Source: Protonemura montana
Taxonomy: Eukaryota; Arthropoda; Insecta; Plecoptera; Nemouridae
Assembly (NCBI GenBank): GCA_947568835.1
Contig: CANOQG010000003.1
Span: 744,001-808,000, forward strand
Direction: 5' to 3'
DNA: 64,000 bases
Below are positions 56,030 to 64,000 of the stretch, one piece after another. Both the position numbers and the translations under genes were made by a program. How positions within the stretch are numbered: the stretch's first letter is position 1; the number at the start of each line of letters is the position of its first letter. The notes beneath the pieces were generated by a model. That model did not search any database, was not told the origin of the DNA, and saw nothing but the letters and a program-made list of their open reading frames with translations.

Positions 56030-59000
56030 TATGGTTTTCTATGGAATTGTATAATATTGTATAGTACTTTATGGTGTAACATGGTAGTCTATGGTATAAG
56101 GTGATATTGTATGATATTGTATGGCATTCTATGTTATTCTATGGTATTCTATGGTATTCTATGGAGTTATATGGTATTCACATATATTCTATGGTAATCT
56201 ATGGTATTCTATGGTATTCTATGGTATTCTATGGAGTTCTATGGTATTCTATGGTGTTCTATGGTATTCTATGAAATTCTATGGTATTCTATGGTATTCT
56301 ATGGTATTCTATGGTATTCTATGGTGTTCTATGGTATTCTATGGTGTTCAATGGTATTCTTTGGAATTCTATGGTATTCAATGATATTCTATGGAGTTCT
56401 ATGGTATTCTATGATATTGTATGGTATTCTTTGGTATTCTATGGTATTCTATGTAGTTCTATGGTATTCTATGATCATAATTGGTATTATATGGTATTCT
56501 ATGATATTCTATGGAGTTCTGTGGTATTCTATGGATTTCTGTGGTATTCTATGACATTGTATGATTTTCTATGGTATTTTATGGTGGTCTATGGTATTAT
56601 ATGGTAATCTTTGGTATTCTATGGTATTCTATGGTATTTTATGGTATTTTATGGTATTTAATGGTGTTCTATTTCATTCTATGGTGTTCTATGGTATACT
56701 ATGGAATTCTATGGTTATCTATGGTATTCTATGGTATTTTATGGTGTTCTATGGTATTCTATGGTGATCTATGGTATTCTTTGGTATTCTATGGTATTCT
56801 ATGGAGTTATATTATATTATATGGTATTCTTTGGTATTCTATGATATTTATGGTATTGTATGGTATGGTATGGTATTCAATGGTATACTATGGAATTCTA
56901 TGGTGTTCTATGGTATTCTATGGTATTCTATGGAGTTCAATGTTAGTCTATGGAATTCTATGGTATTCTATGGAGTTCAATGGTATTATATGGCATTCTA
57001 TTGTATTCAATGGAGTTCTATGGTATTCTATGATATTGTATGGTAAACTATAGTATTCTTTGGTATACTATAGTATTCTATTGTATTCTATGGTATTTTA
57101 TGGTATTCTATGGTATTCTATAGTATTATATGGTATTCTATGGTATTCTATGGAGTGCTATGGTATTCTATGGTATTCTATAAAGTGCTATGGTATTCTA
57201 TTGTATTCTATTGTATTCTATGATATTGTATGGTATTATATGGTATTGTATGGAGTTATATGGTATTCTATGGAGTTATATGGTATTCTATGGTATTCTA
57301 TGGTATTCTATGGTATTCTATGATCTTCTATGGTATTCTATGGAGTGCTATGGTATTCTATGGAGTGATATGGTTTTCTATGGTATTCTATAGTATTCTA
57401 TGGAGTGCTATGGTATTCTATGGTATTGTTTAGTATTCTATGGTGTTCTATGGTATTGTATAGTATTGTATTGTATTATATGGTATTCTATGGAGTTTAA
57501 TGGTATTCTATGGTATTGTATCATATTCTATAGTATATTATGGTATTCTATGGTATTCTATGGTATTCTATGGTATTCTATGGTATTCTATGGTATTCTA
57601 TGGAGTGCTATGGTACTCTATGGTACTCAATGGAGTGCTATGGTATTCTATGATATTCTATGGTATTGTATGGTATTCTAAGGTATTCTATAAAGTGCTA
57701 TTGTATTCTATGATATTCTTTGGTGTGGTATGGTATTCTATGGTATTCTATAGTATTCTATGGTATTCTATGGTATTCTATGGAGTGCTATGGTACTCTA
57801 TGGTATTCTATGGAGTGCTATGGTATTCTATGATATTCTATGGTATTGTATGGTATTCTATGGTATTCTTTGGTATTCTATAATATTCTATGGAATTCTA
57901 TGGTATTCTATTGTATTCTATGATCTTCTATGGTATTCTATGGAGTGCTATGGTATTCTATGGAGTGATATGGTTTTCTATGGTATTGTATGGTATTGTA
58001 TGCTATTGTATGGGATTGTATGGTATTGTATGGTATTCTATGGAGTTCTTTGGTATTCTATGGTATTGTTTGGTATTCTATGGTGTTCTATGGTATTGTA
58101 TGGTATTGTATTGTATTTTATGGTATTCTATGGAGTTTAATGGTATTCTATGGTATTCTATCATATTCTATGGTATATTATGGTATTCTATGGTATTCTT
58201 TGGTATTCTATGGTATTCTATGGTATTCTATGGTATTCTATGGTATTCTTTGGTATTCTATGGTATTCTATGGTATTCTATGGTATTCTATGGTATTCTA
58301 TGGTATTCTATGGTATTCTATAGTTTTCTATGGCATTCTATGGTATTCTTTAGTATTCTATGGCATTCTTTGGTATTCTATGATATTGTATGGTATTCTA
58401 TGGTATTCTTTAGTATTCTATGGTATGCTATGGTATTTTTTTGGTATTCTAAGGTATTGTATGGTATTGTATGGTATTCTATCGTATTGTTTGGTATTCT
58501 TTGGTGTTCTTTTGTATGCTATGATAGTTTTTGGTATTCTATGGTATTCTATGGAGTTATATGATATTTAATGGTATTCTATGGTATTCTATGGTTTTCT
58601 ATGGTATTCTATGGTATTCTTTGGTATTATATGGTATTGTGTGGTATTCAATGGTATTCTATGGTATTATTTGGTTTTGTTTGAAAGTGTATGGTATTTA
58701 ATGTTTTTGGATGGTATTCTATAAAATTTTATGGGTTTCTTTGATTTAATATGCTCTCTATGGTATTTGGAGGTATTCGATAGTATTATTTGCTATCCTA
58801 TGATGTTGCATGGAATGGTATGGTATTCCATATGTTCTTATGGGTTTCTATATTATTTTATGGTATTTTTTGGTATCCTCTGGTATTTTATGAGTTTCAA
58901 TGGATTTCTATGGTATAAAGGATACTTTATGGTGTTGCTAGGAATTGAATGGTATTCGATGATATAGTTTGTCATTCTTAGGTATTCTATGGTATTGTAT

Positions 59001-59209
59001 GGTATTCTATTGTATTGTATGGTATTGTATGGTATTGTATGGTATTCTAGGTACTCTTTGGTATTGTATGATATTGTTTGGTATTTTATGGGTTTGTTAG
59101 GTATTATATGGGTTCGTTTGGTATTTTATGGCATTTTATGGTATTGTATTGTATTGAATGGAATTTTATGGTTTTCTTAGGGTTTCTTTGGTATTGAATG
59201 GTTTTCTAT
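56030..59209 (+). repeat. Decamer minisatellite of U8, ~3.2 kb
   Basis: Holds only one copy of the degenerate array-edge segment (58666-58992). U2 has two. Confidence 0.95.
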
Positions 59210-59266
59210 CAAAGAAAACTCGAGACACGTTTAAACCAAAATGCCCACTCCCTCAAAATCGTAAGG

Positions 59267-59309
59267 TGCCGTTAGGCAGCGGGTACTGCTAGTTAACCTT
59301 ATATAAAAG
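59267..59309 (+). other. Junction J8 (U8/U9)
   Basis: Copy of J2, 46,032 bases on: CTAG at 59289-59292, TATA box at 59300-59309. Confidence 0.8.
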
Positions 59310-60561
59310 CCTTAATTTAGCGATGTTCAACTTTTTAGTTTGTATCTGGCTGGGATGTATGTGACGTTAGCTGAAATGTTGATAGAAATTGCGAAATTTG
59401 GTCAAAAACGTGTGCAATTGGGTTATATTTGTTCGTAATTCTGCTCTCCATTGCTGGGTGACATTTTGACGGCGATTTGAGAGCGTTTTCATGGTGAAAA
59501 GTTGCTAAATATGACGGCAAGATATCCCAGAGCCAGGCGATGCAGCTCGATTTTATAACTCTTTTAATACTCGAGTTTTTCTTGCCTAGAGCTCCACGGT
59601 GATTTTTCATGCATTCGTATTAAAGTTGTTGATGTAATTGAGCGAAAACACATTCAATTGCGATCGTTTTACGTGAAAAAGAATTAATTTTGCTAATAAA
59701 CTGACAGCTTTGATCAATTGTTTGCTTTTTTGTCACCACAGCAAGGTGTACGAAATCGTGAATGTATCTTTTCGGCTGTGAACCTAGGATATTCAAACGT
59801 CAAATTCAAACGTCAAAGTCAACGTCAAAGTCAACGTCAATGTCAAATTATTTTCAAAATGTCCAGAACTGAAGGGAAAACGTGTGAAATTGGCTTATAT
59901 TGGTTCTTTATTCAGAATTTAATCCCGCTACGTCTTTTTCACGGTGATTTTAAAGTGTTTTCTCATAGTAAAGTATCAAAAATATTGTTAGTGTCTTGGC
60001 TAGCAAGATGAAAAATAGCCACTTGACAAGCCCGTGGCATTCTTGTGGAGATTATTTACACGTCAAAAAGGTTTGGAAAGTTCAACAATCTATTAACACA
60101 ACTATTGGAATCTTTTGTAAAGATATTTAAAGATATTTATTGTAAATAGTATACGAAAGACAAAAAATTTCTTAAAATACGACGATTTTTCTCCATCCCC
60201 AGCCTTGACAAGATCACACAGTTGATTCCAAGCCAGCAATGATATTTGTGACAATTATGTAAATCAATAACAATCCTAACTTTCTTTGCAGGTCTTTAAG
60301 ACATTAAATAGGGTTATTAATCAAACAAAACGCACTTGATTAGTTTTTTAATGATAATTTTGCCAAAACTAGATTAAGAGTGACATTGACAGATCAAAGA
60401 TAAACATTTGACAGATATCTTTCATCGAATCAGGACGCCGTGGATATTTATTTTATTTTCGAGAATGCCGTGATCATTCAACAGGTATTTAAATTCAAAA
60501 CGTCATTAATGACAGAGTGCAGTTTTATCAAATCTAATCCAAATAAGCAATCTGATTTTAA
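59293..60561 (+). repeat. 5' module of U9
   Basis: No difference from the U3 module noticed by eye. Confidence 0.8.
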
Positions 60562-62799
60562 TATGGTTTTCTATGGAATTGTATAATATTGTGTAGTACT
60601 TTAGGGTGTAACATGGTAGTCTATGGTATAAGGTGATATTGTATGATATTGTATGGCATTCTATGTTATTCTATGGTATTCTATGGTATTCTATGATATT
60701 CTATGGTATTCTATGATATTCTATGATATTCTATGGTATTCTATAGTATTCTATGGTATTCTATGGTATACTATGGTATTCCAAGGTATTCTATGGTATT
60801 CTATGGTGTTCTATGGTATTCTTTGGAATTCTATGGAGTTCTATGGTATTCTATGATATTGTATGGTATTCTATGGTATTCTATGGTATTCTATGGAGTT
60901 CTATGGTATTCTATGGTATTCTATGGTGTTTAATGGTATTTTATGGTATTTTATGGTATTCAATGGTATTCTATGGTGTTATATGGTATTCTATGGTGTT
61001 CTATGGTATTCTATGGATTTCTATGGTATTTTATGATATTCTATGACATTCAATGGTATTCTTTGGTATTCAATGGAGTTCTATGGTATTCTATGGAGTT
61101 CTATGTTATTCAATGGTATTCAATGGTATTCTATGGTATTCTATGGTATTCTATGGTATTCTTTAGTATTCTATGGTATTCTATGGTATTCTATGGTGTT
61201 GTATGGTATTCTATGGAATTCTATTGTATTCTGTGGTATTCTATGGTATTATATGGTATTCTTTGGTGTTTTATGGTATTCTATGAAATTCTATGGTGTT
61301 CTATGATATTCTATGGTATTCTATGGTATTTTATGGATTTCTATGGTATTCTGTGGTATTCTATGGTATTCTATGGAGTTCTATGGTATTCTATGGTATT
61401 CTATGGTGTTTAATGGTATTTTATGGTAGTTTATGGTATTCAATGGTATTCTATGGTGTTATATGGTATTCTATGGTGTTCTATGGTATTCTTTGGTATT
61501 CTATAGTATTCTATGGTATTCTATGGAGTTCTATGGTATTTTATGATATTCTATGATATTCAATGGTATTCTTTGGTATTCAATGGAGTTCTATGGTATT
61601 CTATGGAGTTCTATGTTATTCAATGGTATTCAATGGTATTCTATGGTATTCTATGGTATTCTATGGTATTCTTTAGTATTCTATGGTGTTCTTTGGTATT
61701 CTATGGTGTTGTATGGTATTCTATGGAATTCTATTGTATTCTGTGGTATTCTATGGTATTCTATGGTATTCTTTGGTGTTTTATGGTATGCTATGAAATT
61801 CTATGGTGTTCTATGATATTCTATGGGGTTCTATGGTATTCTAAGGAATTCTATGGTAAGCCATGGTATTCTATGGTATTCTATGGTATTTTATGGATTT
61901 CTATGGTATTCTATGGTATTCTATGGAGGTATATGGTATTCTTTGATCATGTTTGGTATTATATGGTATTCTATGATATTCTATGGAGTTCTATGGTATT
62001 CTATGGTATTCTATGGAGTTCTTTGGTATTCTTTGGTGTTCTATGGTATTCTATGGAATTCTATGGTAAGCCATGGTATTCTATGGTATTCTATGGTATT
62101 TTATGGAGTTCTATGGTATTCTATGGTATTCTATGGTATTCTATGGAGTTATATGGTATTCTATGATCATGTTTGGTATTACATGGTTTTCTATGGTATT
62201 TTATGGTGTTCTATGGTATTCTATGGTACCCTTTGGTATTCTATGGTATCCTATGGTATTCTATGGAATTCTATGGTAATCTATGGTATTCTATGGTATT
62301 CTTTGGTTTTCTATGGTATTCTATGGTGTTCTATGCTATTCTATGGTATTCTATGGTATTCTTTGGTGTTCTATGGTATTTTATGGTATTTTATGGTATT
62401 TAATGGTGTTCTATTTCATTCTATGGTGTTCTATGGTATTCCATGGAATTCTATGGTAATCTATGGTTTTCTATGGTGATCTATGGTATTCTATGGTGTT
62501 CTATGGTATTATTTGGTATTCTTTGGTATTCTATGGTATTCTATGGAGTTCAATGTTAGTCTATGGAATTCTATTGTATTCTATGGAGTTCAATGGTATT
62601 CTATGGTATTCTATGGTATTCTATGGAGTTCTATGGTATTCTATGGTATTCTATGGTATTCTATGGAGTTATATGGTGTTCTTTGATCATGTTTGGTATT
62701 ATATGGTATTCTATGGAGTTCTTTGGTATTCTATGAAATTGTATGGTTTTCTATGGTATTTTATGATATTCTATGGTATTGTATGGTATTGCATGGTAC
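60562..62799 (+). repeat. Decamer minisatellite of U9, ~2.2 kb
   Basis: Same variant order as U3, including the 480-510-base internal duplication. Confidence 0.95.
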
Positions 62800-62932
62800 T
62801 TTTAGCTGTGGTCCTTTTTAAAGAATTTGGATAGGGCATCAAAGAAAACTCGAGAAAGTTGTCGATGTTTTATGGATTGTTTATAATGTGGACAGTTTAA
62901 ACCAAAATGCCCACACCCTCGACATCAACTGC

Positions 62933-62975
62933 AGCCGTTAGGCAGCGGGTACTGCTAGTTAACCTTATATAAAAG
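62933..62975 (+). other. Junction J9 (U9/U10), altered terminal hairpin
   Basis: Same AGCC change as J3; CTAG at 62955-62958, TATA box at 62966-62975. Confidence 0.75.
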
Positions 62976-64000
62976 CTTTAAAATTGTGATGTTCAACTTT
63001 TTAGTTTGTGGGTATATGGCTGGCTGGCTGGGTGGGTGGCTGGCTGGGATGTAACCGGCTGCTCTACTGTTTATGGAAATTGTGAAATGCGACTCAAAAC
63101 GTACGGAAATGGGCTAGAATTTTTCAGTATTAACTTTTCCATTGGCAGGCGACATTTTCAAAGCGATTTGAAATCGTTTTCATGGTGAAAAGTTGCTAAA
63201 TATGCCGGCAAGATATCTCAGAGCCAGGCGATGCAGCTCGATTTTATAACTCTTTTAATACTGAAGTTTGTCTAGCCTCGAGCTCCACGGTGATTTTTCA
63301 TGCATTCGTATTAAAGTTGTTGATGTAATTGAGCGAAAACACATTCAATTGCGAACGTTTTAAGTGCAAAAAGAATTAATTTTGCTAATAAACTGACAGC
63401 TTTTATCAATTGTTTGCTATTTTGACACCACAGCAAGGTGTACGAAATCGTGAATGTATCTTCTCAGCAGTGGATTATCAGGCCAAATTAAACGTCAAAT
63501 TCAAACGTCAAAGTCAACGTCAATGTCAAATTATTTTCGAAATATCCAGAACTGAAGGAAAAACGTGTGAAATTGGCTTCTATTGTTCAAATACAGTTTT
63601 ACATCCCGCTACGTCACGGTGATTTTAAAGTGCATTATTATTATTATAGTAAAGTATCAAAAATATTGTTGGTGTCTTGGCTAGCAAGATGAAAAATAGC
63701 CACTTGACAAGCCCGTGGCATTCTTGTGGAGGTTATTTACACGTCAAAAAGGTTTGGAAAGTTAAACAATCTATTAACACAACTATTGGAATCTTTTGTA
63801 AATATATTTAAATATATTTATTGTAAAATAGTATACGAAAGTCAAGAAATTTCGTGAAAATACGACGATTTTTCTTCATCCACAGCCTAGACAAGATCAC
63901 ACAGTTGATTCCAAGCCATCAATGATATTTGTGACAATTTAACAAATCAATAACAATCCTAACTTTCTTTGCAGGTCTTTAAGACATTAAATAGGGTTTT
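62959..64000 (+). mobile_element. U10: start of a further Helitron unit (5' module only)
   Basis: 1042 bases that match the start of U4 (16927-17968) base for base as far as seen. By that match the unit is expected to be autonomous-type, but its gene lies outside the window. Confidence 0.75.

Larger units (their letters stand above)
54757..59292 (+). mobile_element. U8: chimeric non-autonomous Helitron (4536 bp)
   Basis: 5' module 54757-56029 (start like U7), decamer array 56030-59209, tail and CTAG at 59289-59292. The array's left part resembles U3 and its right part, from 56981, is a near copy of U2 from 10949. Confidence 0.85.
59293..62958 (+). mobile_element. U9: non-autonomous Helitron, near-identical to U3 (3666 bp)
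   Basis: 5' module 59293-60561, decamer array 60562-62799, tail 62800-62932, CTAG 62955-62958. Same length as U3, with only about three differences noticed, all inside the decamers. Confidence 0.87.

Overview
The window is almost entirely a head-to-tail array of Helitron rolling-circle DNA transposons. All are in the same orientation (plus strand), with no recognisable host gene and no flanking unique DNA. Nine junctions of nearly identical sequence cut it into ten units: U1 1-6477 (left part missing), U2 6478-13260, U3 13261-16926, U4 16927-32265, U5 32266-35358, U6 35359-44438, U7 44439-54756, U8 54757-59292, U9 59293-62958 and U10 62959-64000 (right part missing). Each junction has a short hairpin, about ten bases, the Helitron-type 3' end CTAG, and then directly the start of the next unit with a TATATAAAAG box.

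There are two kinds of unit. Autonomous-type units (U1, U4, U6, U7, probably U10) carry a 5' module of about 1.25 kb, a short or absent 10-bp minisatellite, an upstream region with TGACGTCA palindromes, a large gene for a Rep (HUH)-PIF1 helicase transposase, and a 3' region of about 2 kb with two families of ~130-bp tandem repeats. Non-autonomous units (U2, U3, U5, U8, U9) have the same 5' module and the same last ~26 bases. Between them they hold only a 10-bp minisatellite (consensus TATGGTATTC) of 1.7-5.4 kb and a short private tail. The transposase gene is open from start to stop in U6 (1801 aa). In U7 it is broken by one lost base, in U4 it is split by a young Ty3/gypsy-type LTR element (24354-28887), and in U1 it is open as far as the window shows.

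The array has a higher order. The unit order autonomous-N-N-autonomous-N-autonomous (U1-U6) starts again at U7. The 7 kb from 10949 to 17968 recurs at 56981-64000, exactly 46,032 bases on, with only about five differences noticed by eye. Several units are chimeras, so unequal exchange or gene conversion has acted recently, or the assembly has collapsed or copied repeats.

The host is a eukaryote and most likely an animal. The LTR element has a Gag and Pol like those of metazoan Ty3/gypsy elements, and the Helitron transposase with an N-terminal coiled coil resembles animal ones. An arthropod or other invertebrate is plausible but not shown. The setting (long satellite-like array, no genes, nested young LTR element) suggests heterochromatin. 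No tRNA, rRNA or CRISPR array was seen.
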